This document shows positions 45,136 through 53,104 of a DNA stretch of 64,000 bases, piece by piece; the first letter of the stretch is position 1; each line of letters opens with the position of its first letter. Origin of the DNA: Chthonomonas sp035294165 (GTDB taxonomy: Bacteria > Armatimonadota > Chthonomonadetes > Chthonomonadales > Chthonomonadaceae); the NCBI RefSeq assembly GCF_035294165.1, contig NZ_DATGLN010000170.1, forward strand, positions 39,549-103,548, in the 5' to 3' direction. The notes beneath the pieces are model-generated. The model saw nothing but the letters and a program-made list of their open reading frames with translations, did no database searches and was not told the origin of the DNA. The position numbers and the translations under genes are program-made.

Positions 45136-46082
45136 CGCTTCTCTCCACGCCTCCAGAGGTGAGTTGTGAAGAACTTTACAAGCAAGTGGTCATATTCGGG
45201 CAGCTCTTCAGGGGCTATCCAAATATGGCCGGATTTTGGTAGCACATGAAGCGCACGGGGAGGGCAGGCAGCCGCATAGAGATCGTAGGCATCTTTAACG
45301 GGAACGATGCGATCGTGTTGCCCGTGAAACAGCAGAACCGGCCTAGGAGCGATCTTGCCGATGGCCTTCAACGCCGAAACCGTATGAGGAGAGATGGGAA
45401 TCCAGCGCCGGCCAATGGCAATAGTCAAAGGGGTGATGAGCGCGCCGAGAGGGCCAAAGAGCAAGCGACTACGCCGAATGACCGCGCGCTCAAGGGTAGC
45501 AAAGGCTCCGTGGGTAACAACCGCAGCCAAACGGGTGTCGTCTGCGGCGGTCATCAAGGCTACCGAACCGCCCATGGAGTGCCCATAAACGCCGACGCGA
45601 AGCCCTTGCATCTCCGGGCGGGAGGCAAAGTAGTCTACCGCCCCAAGCAGATCGTTTGTTTCCAAGTAGCCCACCGTACAGACATGCCCGCCACTTCGGC
45701 CCGATTTGCGAAAATCGAACAGAAGTGTGTGGAAACCAGCCTCCCGCAGATGTCGAGCCCAGTAGAGCATCTCCATGCGATTATAGAGATGGCCGTGACA
45801 GAGAACAACCCCACCGATCGCCTCGCCTTTGGCCGGTAAAAACCAGCCACTGAGGACGATGCCATCGCGTGAGGGAAAGGTAACCTCCTCTAGCCCGATA
45901 CTGCGGGCATCCTTGGGTAAGAAAACCGGAATACGGGGTGGGTGGGTGGCGATGTAGGCGTAGCTAGCTGCAAGACCCCCCCACAAAAGCCCACCTGCGA
46001 TCAGACCTAAGCCGAAATAGGTGGGATGGAAAAAGCGTTTCGTGCGGATATCTTCGTGTGGTTTAAGCTGACGGCTCGACAT
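45102..46082 (-). CDS. Alpha/beta hydrolase, membrane-anchored
   Basis: A 326-residue serine hydrolase with an N-terminal transmembrane helix (LGLIAGGLLWGGLAASYAYIA). The nucleophile is in YGHSMGGSVAL, the acid in HDRIVPVKDAY and the His in KSGHIW; GGVVLCHGHLYNR forms the oxyanion side. It resembles the BAAT/YqkD-like hydrolases that cut esters or peptides at the membrane. No clear ribosome site precedes ATG 46082, and TATACT lies within 8 bases of it, so a leaderless transcript is possible. Overlaps tdk downstream by 34 bases. Confidence 0.88.
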   Translation of the reverse strand: MSSRQLKPHEDIRTKRFFHPTYFGLGLIAGGLLWGGLAASYAYIATHPPRIPVFLPKDARSIGLEEVTFPSRDGIVLSGWFLPAKGEAIGGVVLCHGHLYNRMEMLYWARHLREAGFHTLLFDFRKSGRSGGHVCTVGYLETNDLLGAVDYFASRPEMQGLRVGVYGHSMGGSVALMTAADDTRLAAVVTHGAFATLERAVIRRSRLLFGPLGALITPLTIAIGRRWIPISPHTVSALKAIGKIAPRPVLLFHGQHDRIVPVKDAYDLYAAACPPRALHVLPKSGHIWIAPEELPEYDHLLVKFFTTHLWRRGEKRCLRAPNSPVL

Positions 46083-46183
46083 GTCTATAAGTATAACGCA
46101 TAGTCCCCGATTTAGCCTCTACGGCGGTGAAGGAGGAATAAGTGCAGCTTCGGAGAGTGTTCCCCATGTCTGTATCCTCATAG

Positions 46184-46200
46184 TTTTTATTTTATAAAAA
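46184..46200. other. AT-only inverted repeat upstream of dnaA
   Basis: TTTTTAT-TTT-ATAAAAA is a perfect 7-base-arm inverted repeat in the AT-rich part of the 318-base gap upstream of dnaA. It may be a DNA-melting element or a weak bidirectional terminator; no DnaA-box cluster accompanies it. Confidence 0.45.
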
Positions 46201-46269
46201 GCTAAAAGCGTTTATTGTCTAATTATCAAAAAAACCTATCTGAATCCAAAAAAGCAGACGCTGTTCTGC

Positions 46270-46299
46270 TTGCGGAGACGGCTTGGAATTTGCTATAAT
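46270..46299 (+). promoter_or_regulatory. Probable dnaA promoter
   Basis: TATAAT at 46294-46299 is a perfect -10 box; TTGCGG at 46270-46275 is a poor -35 at 18-base spacing. The start point would give a leader of about 95 bases before the GTG start. CGTCCACA-like sequence (complement, near 46307-46314) resembles one degenerate DnaA box, which would allow autoregulation. Confidence 0.55.
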
Positions 46300-46400
46300 C
46301 GGCGCGTTGTGGACGCAGGCAGTCGCGTCCCCTCCTTCACAGATCACTTAATTACCCTTTCATGCCCGCAAGAAGCGGGCCTCGGTTACGGAGGCAGCGA

Positions 46401-47927
46401 GTGAGCGGAGAGCTCGAATTCGGAGAGGAAGACCGCACGCAAGCGCTGCTCCAGGTATGGGACCTTTGCCTGGCTCTGCTCTCCACAAAGGTAAGCCCGG
46501 TAACATTCAATAGTTTTCTTAGCGACACACGCCCCTTAAGCTACATGGGCAACGTGGTGACCCTGGGTGTCGCCAATCCTTTTGCGAGAGAGTGGTTAGA
46601 GAGCCGTGCGGCCAACGCCATTCGGAGTGCCCTCGAGTTTCACCTCAACACCAGTGGGTTGCAGGTGAAGATCGTGGTCATGCCGCGTGAAACGTCCGTT
46701 CCTGGTGCGGCATCGGGGCGTAAGGACGCTTCGGATGCGAAGAAGGTCTTGCAGCCAAAGCTGCCTCTAGATGAGGGGGAAGAGGCTGGGGCTGCAGAGG
46801 CCGTGGTAGCAAAGCCCTCTACCACGCCACCGCGCGTTACCTCCAAATCTTCGGGTTCTCGCTCGGCCGCTAAAGGGGCTATGCCAACTCTGCCGGGGCT
46901 GCCGCTCAACGATCGATTCACCTTTGAGACGTTTGTGGTGGGGCGTTCCAACCGTTTGGCCTTTGCGGGAGCGATGAATGTGGCGGAGCGTCCGGGGGCC
47001 GTCTACAACCCGCTGTTCCTGTATGGAGGCTCTGGGCTAGGCAAAACCCATCTACTTCATGCCATTGCGCACGCCATCAAGCGCACCAACCCCAAGATGC
47101 GGGTGGCCTATGTTTCCGGCGAGTATTTTGCGCAGCACTATATCAACGCCCTGAAGGAGCATGCCACCGATGAGTTTCGTCGTCAATATCGCGAGATAGA
47201 TGTTTGGCTGGTGGATGACATTCAGTTTATTGCCGGTAAGGAGCACACCAAAGAGGAGTTCTTCCATACTTTCAATGTGCTGTACCAGAGTGGGAGGCAG
47301 GTGGTCATCGCCAGCGAACGCAGCCCGCGCGATCTCAACACCATGGACGAACGACTTCGTTCCCGCTTCCAAAGCGGCCTTATTGCCGATATCGGCCCGC
47401 CCGATTTGGAAACACGCATCGCCATTTTGGAGATGTGTCGGCAGCGGGAGGGCGCCGAGGTAAGCGACGAGGTGCTGCACTATATCGGCAGCGCCATCCA
47501 ATCCAACATTCGTGCGTTGGAAGGGGCGCTAACGCGCCTTCTGGCCTACTCGTCCGTCATGGGGTTGCCGCCCACCGTGGAGCTGGCCCAGAATGTGCTT
47601 GGTGAGTATCTCATTGATAAGCCCATCCCGGCAAGAGGGCTTACTCCAGAGGCGATCATTCAAGCGGTCGCCGACCAATTCGGTGTGGATGCCGCCGAGA
47701 TCGTGGGCACGAATCGCAATAAAGACGTGTCGTTAGCGCGCCATGTGGCGATGTATCTTTGTCGGGAACTGCTGCCCGAGCAACGCGCCCGCCATATCGG
47801 AGCGGCCTTTGGACGGCGCGACCACACCACGTTTCTTTATGCGTGCCAACGCATCATTACGCTTCAGGAGATCGATCCGGAACTGCGCCAGACGATTCTG
47901 CGACTGAGGCGCTCGCTGGGGCGCTAG
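46401..47927 (+). CDS. dnaA: Chromosomal replication initiator DnaA
   Basis: The start is set at GTG 46401 because a perfect GGAGG lies six bases upstream; an ATG at 46362 in the same frame has no ribosome site. This gives 508 residues. Domain I (LLQVWDLCLALLSTKVSPVTFNSFL) is followed by a Ser/Ala/Pro linker, the AAA+ domain with Walker A GGSGLGKTHLLHA (from about residue 209) and Walker B VWLVDDIQFIAG, sensor RLRSRFQSGL, and the DNA-binding domain IV with RRDHTTFLYACQ. It initiates replication at oriC. dnaN, recF and gyrB are not next to it. The 3' end overlaps ppx by 71 bases on the opposite strand. Confidence 0.96.
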   Translation: MSGELEFGEEDRTQALLQVWDLCLALLSTKVSPVTFNSFLSDTRPLSYMGNVVTLGVANPFAREWLESRAANAIRSALEFHLNTSGLQVKIVVMPRETSVPGAASGRKDASDAKKVLQPKLPLDEGEEAGAAEAVVAKPSTTPPRVTSKSSGSRSAAKGAMPTLPGLPLNDRFTFETFVVGRSNRLAFAGAMNVAERPGAVYNPLFLYGGSGLGKTHLLHAIAHAIKRTNPKMRVAYVSGEYFAQHYINALKEHATDEFRRQYREIDVWLVDDIQFIAGKEHTKEEFFHTFNVLYQSGRQVVIASERSPRDLNTMDERLRSRFQSGLIADIGPPDLETRIAILEMCRQREGAEVSDEVLHYIGSAIQSNIRALEGALTRLLAYSSVMGLPPTVELAQNVLGEYLIDKPIPARGLTPEAIIQAVADQFGVDAAEIVGTNRNKDVSLARHVAMYLCRELLPEQRARHIGAAFGRRDHTTFLYACQRIITLQEIDPELRQTILRLRRSLGR

Positions 47928-49524
47928 GTGCCAACGCAAGGGAGTTGGGGTGGGCAACCTCGGCGACTAGCGGGGCTTTAAAAACGTACTCAAAGAGATC
48001 GCTATTGTTTTGAACACCCCAAACCTCTAGTTCACACTCGGCATCGCTTATCAGGGTGAGCACAAAGCGCCGTGGCGATTCCTCCCGTCTAAGACGAATA
48101 TCGCGCACCAAGCCGAGATGGCTACGGTCAAGTCCCTCTGCTACCCGCAGCAAGGCGGCCAAAACACGCACACGCCGACGCTCCTCGCGGTTCAGGTCGG
48201 CCATATTAGGATGCTTCTTTTTGGGGATGCCTTTGCGATGATAGAGCGCCACGTTGGCGATGATGTCTATCTCGGTGTCGTCGAAACCCAGCAGGTCGGA
48301 GTTGCGGATGATGTAGTAGGCATGGCGCTGATGATTGGAATGGGAGAGAAAGGTGCCGATATCGTGCAAGATGGCCGCATACTCCAGAAGCTCGCGCGAG
48401 GTGTTGCCGTAGCTATGTTCGCCTAGCCGGCGCAGTTCATCGAAGAGACGCAACGCCAGAAAGGCCGTGTGATGAGCGTGATCGGCCTCATAGTTGCAAG
48501 CTCGCGCAAGCTGAAGGATGGATCGACGCCTTACCGAAAGCGTTTGAAACTGCTCGCGTGTTCCCTCTTGGCGCAGAAGATGATCGACGAGAATGCCCTC
48601 ACGTAGCCCTCGTTCGCTGGTGGTGATGCGTTCGGCCTCTACCTGTTCTAAAAAGGTGAGCAGAATGGCGGCTCCGCCAAGGATGATGTCGGCGCGAGCG
48701 GGGTCCATGCCCGGCACCTGGCGGCGTTCCTCAAGAGGCAGACGACAGAGCAGCTTCACCACCTCGCGCAGATCCGCCGTACGAAAAGTGATGCCGCCAC
48801 GCAAAGAGGAGGAGGACGTGAGCTTTTGAGAGGCCTCTACATTCCCGGTGTAGTTTGCCACCACTTGCCCCAAACAGTTGATGGTTCCGGCGCTGCCGAG
48901 AACGAGATCGAAACCGGCCTGTTGCACACGACGCGCCACCGGGTTTGCCACGGCGCGTACATGGGCTTGCACTTTAGCAAACAGCTCCGGGCTTACCGGG
49001 TCGGGCGTGTCGAAAAAGAGGTTGGAGAGCCGAATGGCACCCAGCTTCATGCTCTCTAAAACCTCATGCCCTTCCGATGTGCCTACAATCACCTCGGTGC
49101 TTCCTCCGCCGATGTCAATAAGCAACGCCCGTTTAGAGCCTAGCTCGATGCCACTGGAGACTCCCAGCCAGATGAGGCGTGCCTCCTCCGGCCCGGAGAT
49201 CACACGCACCTCTATACCGGCCTCACGACGTACTCGCTCGATGAACTCTTCCCTATTTTCGGCCTCTCGTACCGCTGCAGTGGCGAAGGCGACAATTTCA
49301 TCGGCGCCAAAACCGCGCGCCACGTCGGCGAACCTCGCGCACACCAAAGCCCCTCGGTCAATCGCCTCCGGCGTCATGCGGTGGGTAGCGAACTCACCCT
49401 CGCCTAGGCGCACCATCTCCCGATGCTGGGCAAGGGTGGTGATATGGTTATCGTCTTCAATGCGTACAACGGCCAGGCGAATGGAGTTGGTACCGATGTC
49501 TATCGCTGCAAAAACATGACTCAT
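47857..49524 (-). CDS. ppx: Ppx/GppA phosphatase with HD domain
   Basis: A 555-residue exopolyphosphatase/guanosine pentaphosphatase-like enzyme. The ASKHA ATPase-fold motifs AAIDIGTNSIRLAVV and LIDIGGGSTEVIVG, with LGSAGTINCLG, lie in the first 310 residues. An HD-type domain follows (residues about 340-510, ILHDIGTFLSHSNHQRHAYY). The final residues are Ala/Ser/Pro-rich. It degrades inorganic polyphosphate or pppGpp. No polyphosphate kinase is nearby. Convergent with dnaA and overlapping it. Confidence 0.92.
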   Translation of the reverse strand: MSHVFAAIDIGTNSIRLAVVRIEDDNHITTLAQHREMVRLGEGEFATHRMTPEAIDRGALVCARFADVARGFGADEIVAFATAAVREAENREEFIERVRREAGIEVRVISGPEEARLIWLGVSSGIELGSKRALLIDIGGGSTEVIVGTSEGHEVLESMKLGAIRLSNLFFDTPDPVSPELFAKVQAHVRAVANPVARRVQQAGFDLVLGSAGTINCLGQVVANYTGNVEASQKLTSSSSLRGGITFRTADLREVVKLLCRLPLEERRQVPGMDPARADIILGGAAILLTFLEQVEAERITTSERGLREGILVDHLLRQEGTREQFQTLSVRRRSILQLARACNYEADHAHHTAFLALRLFDELRRLGEHSYGNTSRELLEYAAILHDIGTFLSHSNHQRHAYYIIRNSDLLGFDDTEIDIIANVALYHRKGIPKKKHPNMADLNREERRRVRVLAALLRVAEGLDRSHLGLVRDIRLRREESPRRFVLTLISDAECELEVWGVQNNSDLFEYVFKAPLVAEVAHPNSLALAPSAPASASVAESSGAVPDRSPEA

Positions 49525-49577
49525 GGTGTGATTCTACCTGTCTGCGCCTCGGAAACGGTAGATTATGCCCGATATTC

Positions 49578-50585
49578 TTAAGTAGGGGCCACGCGGAGCA
49601 CCGCCGCTCCGTTGATGCGATCCTGCTTCAGCGCTTGTAAAGCCTCGTTGGCAGCTTCCAAAGGAAACTCTTGGGTGTGCGTGTGCAGAGGAATGGTCTC
49701 GGCAAGGTGCAGCAACTCTTTGCCATCTTGACGGGTATTCGCGGTGACGCTGCGTAGGTTCCGTTCGTAGAAAAGGTGTTTTTCGTAGTCCATAGAGGGG
49801 ATGGGGGTCATATAGATGCCGGCTACTGCAAGCGTGCCTCCTTTATCGAGGGCAGAGAGCGCAACGGGAACCAGTTCCCCGGCGGGGGCAAACAGAATGC
49901 TACTGCGCAGTTTCACCGGCGGACGTTCTGCCGCAGAGCCTACCCAGACGGCTCCTAGTCGGCGGGCCAGCTCCTGATGCTTTTCATCTCGCGTGCATAC
50001 GTAGACCGGACAGTCCCAATAACGGGCGATCTGAATGACGATATGGGCTGAAGCCCCAAACCCGTAAAGGCCTAAAGGCTCACCGGGGTGAAGGTTGCTG
50101 CGTCGTAGAGCGCGATAGCCGATGATGCCGGCACAGAGAAATGGGGCTGCCTCGCGTGAGGAGACACCTGGAGGGATGGGATAGATAAACTCCTCCGGCG
50201 CCACCACATATTCTGCATAGCCACCGTCTGCATCGTAGCCGGTGAAGATGGGGCTATCACAAAGGTTCTCATCTCCTCGTTTGCAGTAGGCGCACTTGCC
50301 ACAGCTTGCATGAAGCCAAGCCACACCTACGCGATCACCTATTTGAAACCGTGTGGCATCGGGCCCGCGACATTCTATGGTGCCTATGACCTCGTGGCCC
50401 GGAATAACAGGCGATTTATGCGGCGGCAGCTCGCCCTCCACCACGTGAAGGTCTGTACGGCAAACGCCACACACCTCAACGCGAATGAGAACCTCCCCGG
50501 AATGCGGTTTCGGCTTGGGCAACTCCTGCAACTGTAGAGGCAAGCTCTCCACCGGCCCCGGTTTCGTAAGAACCATGGCGCGCAT
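49578..50585 (-). CDS. Zinc-dependent alcohol dehydrogenase
   Basis: A 335-residue medium-chain dehydrogenase. VCGVCRTDLHVVEG carries the catalytic Cys, PGHEVIGTIE the catalytic His-Glu, and CGKCAYCKRGDENLC the four structural zinc cysteines; FLCAGIIGYRAL supplies the third catalytic ligand. The nucleotide-binding turn is GLYGFGASAH, ending in Ala where the usual motif has Gly. GGGAGG precedes the ATG. It matches the AdhP-like class that oxidises primary alcohols or reduces aldehydes with NAD(P). Divergent from dusB over 182 bases. Confidence 0.92.
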   Translation of the reverse strand: MRAMVLTKPGPVESLPLQLQELPKPKPHSGEVLIRVEVCGVCRTDLHVVEGELPPHKSPVIPGHEVIGTIECRGPDATRFQIGDRVGVAWLHASCGKCAYCKRGDENLCDSPIFTGYDADGGYAEYVVAPEEFIYPIPPGVSSREAAPFLCAGIIGYRALRRSNLHPGEPLGLYGFGASAHIVIQIARYWDCPVYVCTRDEKHQELARRLGAVWVGSAAERPPVKLRSSILFAPAGELVPVALSALDKGGTLAVAGIYMTPIPSMDYEKHLFYERNLRSVTANTRQDGKELLHLAETIPLHTHTQEFPLEAANEALQALKQDRINGAAVLRVAPT

Positions 50586-50767
50586 GGCACAACCTCCCTG
50601 TTCGCCCAGGTTTTTGGAATAAAGGACTCTCGTTTTGTATGTACGATTTTGGCAGAGGTTCGGTTATTTCGACTCGATGTTTTGGAAGCTCACGGCTCTG
50701 CACCTAGTTTACAACATTTTCTCAGACTTGCCGAAAAGGGCTGCGTTGCGAACGTACTAGTCATTTG

Positions 50768-51799
50768 ATGAGGAAGATGCAGACGCTCATTCAACAGAGA
50801 GGCTGGGAAGGCTTTCGGGTGGGAAATCTGTCGATCTCACCGCCGGTGGTTTTGGCGCCTATGGCGGATGTAACGAACGGAGCTTTTCGCCGGCTTGCCA
50901 AGCGCATCGGCGGCCCCGGCCTCGTTGTCACCGAGTTTATTTCGACTACCGCTCTTCATTATGGTAATAAGAAAACTTTGAAGATGTTCGATATAACCCC
51001 CGATCAGCGCCCCGTGGCGGTACAGATATTCGGGGCCGACCCGGCCATCATGGCGGAGGCCGCCCGTATCGCGGTGGATGTGGGGGCCGATATTCTCGAT
51101 ATCAACATGGGCTGTTGGGTACCCAAGGTGTGTAAGACGGGGGCGGGTGCTGCCCTTATTCGTGATCCCGACACGGCCTGCCGCGTAGTGGAGGCGGTTG
51201 TTAAGGCCGTTTCTGTACCGGTGACCGTAAAAACACGCCCCGGATGGCAGTACGGCGAATTTGCCACGGCGGAGTTGGCAAAACGTTTTGAAGAGATCGG
51301 CATTCAGGCGCTAACGCTTCACGCACGCTTTGCCGTTCAGGGGCATGAGGGGGCAGCGGATTGGGCGCTTATTCGTCAAATGAAGGCGCTTCTCTCGATA
51401 CCGGTTATCGGCAACGGCGATGTGAACTCCCCGCAAGCGGCGGCGCGCCTGATAGAAGAGACCGGTTGCGACGGCATTATGGTGGGGCGTGCCGCGATAG
51501 GCAACCCTTGGATACTGCGCGACATCGCCCATTTTCTTCGCACCGGTGAGCTGTTGCCGCCTCCTACGCTTCAAGAGCGGGCCGAGGTCGCCCTCTCTCA
51601 TCTTTGCGACCTGGCGCAAAGTATGGGAGAAGGGCCGGCCGTACACCACCTCCGAGGCCAGCTACCGCTCTATTTCCGAGGGTTTCCCTACGCCTCGCGT
51701 TTTCGCGAGAAGATAAGCCACGCCAACACCATTGAAGAGGTTCGGAGGCTTATCGAAGAGCTATTTCACGCCCAACTCATGGTATGTGAGCCCGCTTAG
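50768..51799 (+). CDS. dusB: tRNA-dihydrouridine synthase (DusB type)
   Basis: A 343-residue FMN-dependent TIM-barrel enzyme. VLAPMADVTNGAFRRLA begins the barrel, VQIFGADPAIMAEAA and VTVKTRPGW follow, and GNGDVNSPQAA and GIMVGRAAIGNPW bind the FMN phosphate. The catalytic Cys is kept in DINMGCWVPKVCKTGAGAAL, but the residue after it is Trp where Dus enzymes have Pro. The ATG at 50768 is chosen over a TTG at 50765; ribosome-binding support is weak for both. It reduces uridines in the tRNA D-loop. Confidence 0.93.
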   Translation: MRKMQTLIQQRGWEGFRVGNLSISPPVVLAPMADVTNGAFRRLAKRIGGPGLVVTEFISTTALHYGNKKTLKMFDITPDQRPVAVQIFGADPAIMAEAARIAVDVGADILDINMGCWVPKVCKTGAGAALIRDPDTACRVVEAVVKAVSVPVTVKTRPGWQYGEFATAELAKRFEEIGIQALTLHARFAVQGHEGAADWALIRQMKALLSIPVIGNGDVNSPQAAARLIEETGCDGIMVGRAAIGNPWILRDIAHFLRTGELLPPPTLQERAEVALSHLCDLAQSMGEGPAVHHLRGQLPLYFRGFPYASRFREKISHANTIEEVRRLIEELFHAQLMVCEPA

Positions 51800-52832
51800 G
51801 TCCCACCTCACCGGCCTCCACCATGTCGAGCAGAGCGTTCCCTTCGTAAGTGAGAGGAAGGTCTACGCGCCCCCGAATCTTGCTGCTGTAGTAGGTAGCA
51901 AAGATGACTTCGGTGGATTGAATGGCGAAGTCGGCGGAGAGGAGTGAGCGATGGGTTGGGTCTTCGAGCTGACGGACAACATCGGCGGCACTGCGGCGGT
52001 GTTCATCAAAAGGCTCTTGCGCAAACTCTTTCTCCTCCCACGCCTTTGGACCGGTGATGCGATATTTGCGCTCCGAGAGCACCTCGATAATCCCCTCTTT
52101 ACCTACCAGGCGGTGGGTGCATCCGATGCCCGCTTCATAGCCGGTGACCATCCAGCCGCGCACGCCATTTTTCCATTTGAAGTGGCATAGCCCCTGTTCT
52201 TCGTGATAGGCTCCAAAAATGCGTCGCTCCTGGCGGCTATCGAGTTGGCCGATCACCCATTCCGCCGGCGTTTCCTGGTTGTAGAAAAACAGCATGTCAA
52301 ACCAGTGCGTGCCCCAGTCGAAGAGATTGGGGCACTGCGCCTCTATTTGCACCAGTTCGCCGATATCGCCCCGTGCCACGGCATCACGCACGGCTTGAAA
52401 CACGAGCAGGTGTCGGCGCTGGTGGTTGAAGGTGAGTTTTGCCCCATGGGCATCGGCTGTGGCCTTCATCTTTTTGCAGTCCTCCCAAGTAATGGCCATA
52501 GGTTTCTCGCAATGGATGGCGCGCACACCGGCTTCGGCAGCGGCCATAACCATCTCCGCGTGAAGGTGCGGCCACGTGCAGATGCTTACGATGTCGGGCC
52601 GTTCGTGAGTTAGCATTGCCCGATAGTCGGTATAGATTTTGGGGGCAACATGGTGTTTCTCCGTAAAAACCTGTGCTGCCGATGCGTTCGGCTCGGCAAT
52701 GGCCACCAGCTCTACTTTTCCGGTGGAGGCGAAGGCCGGATAGTGGAAGTGAGCCATTCCAAAGCCGGTAGCCCCAGGCGAACCGTGGGGAAGCCCCGTG
52801 CCGATAATGGCATAGCGATAGTTTTGAGACAT
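51777..52832 (-). CDS. Gfo/Idh/MocA-family oxidoreductase (second copy)
   Basis: A 351-residue NAD(P)-dependent dehydrogenase. The Rossmann start is YAIIGTGLPHGSPGATGFG, a longer glycine loop than usual; HCEKPMAITWEDCKKM is the EKP motif and NLFDWGTHWFDMLFFYN holds the catalytic His. It is not a close copy of the enzyme at 26841-28019. GGAGAAAACG precedes the ATG. The 3' end overlaps dusB by 23 bases. The substrate is probably a sugar or inositol derivative, given the family and the xylA gene 2 kb away, but this is only inferred. Confidence 0.92.
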   Translation of the reverse strand: MSQNYRYAIIGTGLPHGSPGATGFGMAHFHYPAFASTGKVELVAIAEPNASAAQVFTEKHHVAPKIYTDYRAMLTHERPDIVSICTWPHLHAEMVMAAAEAGVRAIHCEKPMAITWEDCKKMKATADAHGAKLTFNHQRRHLLVFQAVRDAVARGDIGELVQIEAQCPNLFDWGTHWFDMLFFYNQETPAEWVIGQLDSRQERRIFGAYHEEQGLCHFKWKNGVRGWMVTGYEAGIGCTHRLVGKEGIIEVLSERKYRITGPKAWEEKEFAQEPFDEHRRSAADVVRQLEDPTHRSLLSADFAIQSTEVIFATYYSSKIRGRVDLPLTYEGNALLDMVEAGEVGPKRAHIP

Positions 52833-52981
52833 CGTTTTCTCCTAAACGCTTTTTTCTAAAAAGGGCGTGCTGTTTCCTCTGCACAAACCTTTGGTAACTT
52901 GTTGTTAGCTTTTCGTAGGACGTGTTCCTGCCTCTCCAGCTCCGCAAAAAACCGGTTTTTGTGGGCGGGCGCCATTTTCTC

Positions 52982-53011
52982 TTTACATCTTGTGCGCTGC
53001 CGTGCTAGAAT
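52982..53011 (+). promoter_or_regulatory. Sigma-70-type promoter of the DUF2325-like gene
   Basis: TTTACA (52982-52987) and TAGAAT (53006-53011) are separated by 18 bases, giving a leader of about 85 bases before the ATG at 53105. GAGGAG lies about ten bases before that start. Confidence 0.65.
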
Positions 53012-53104
53012 ATAGAAGATGGTGTTCGTATGACCTATTTTCCCAAAGTTTGTTTCTGAATAACGTAGCACAGTTAATTCACGCTTTTGAGGAGTTTCCG
53101 ATCC

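Noticed and set aside
46083..46400. Replication origin upstream of dnaA
   Set aside because: AT-rich with one palindrome, but the best DnaA-box matches (for example TTATCAAAA) are isolated and differ from consensus at two or more positions; no cluster or GC-skew evidence is available in the window.
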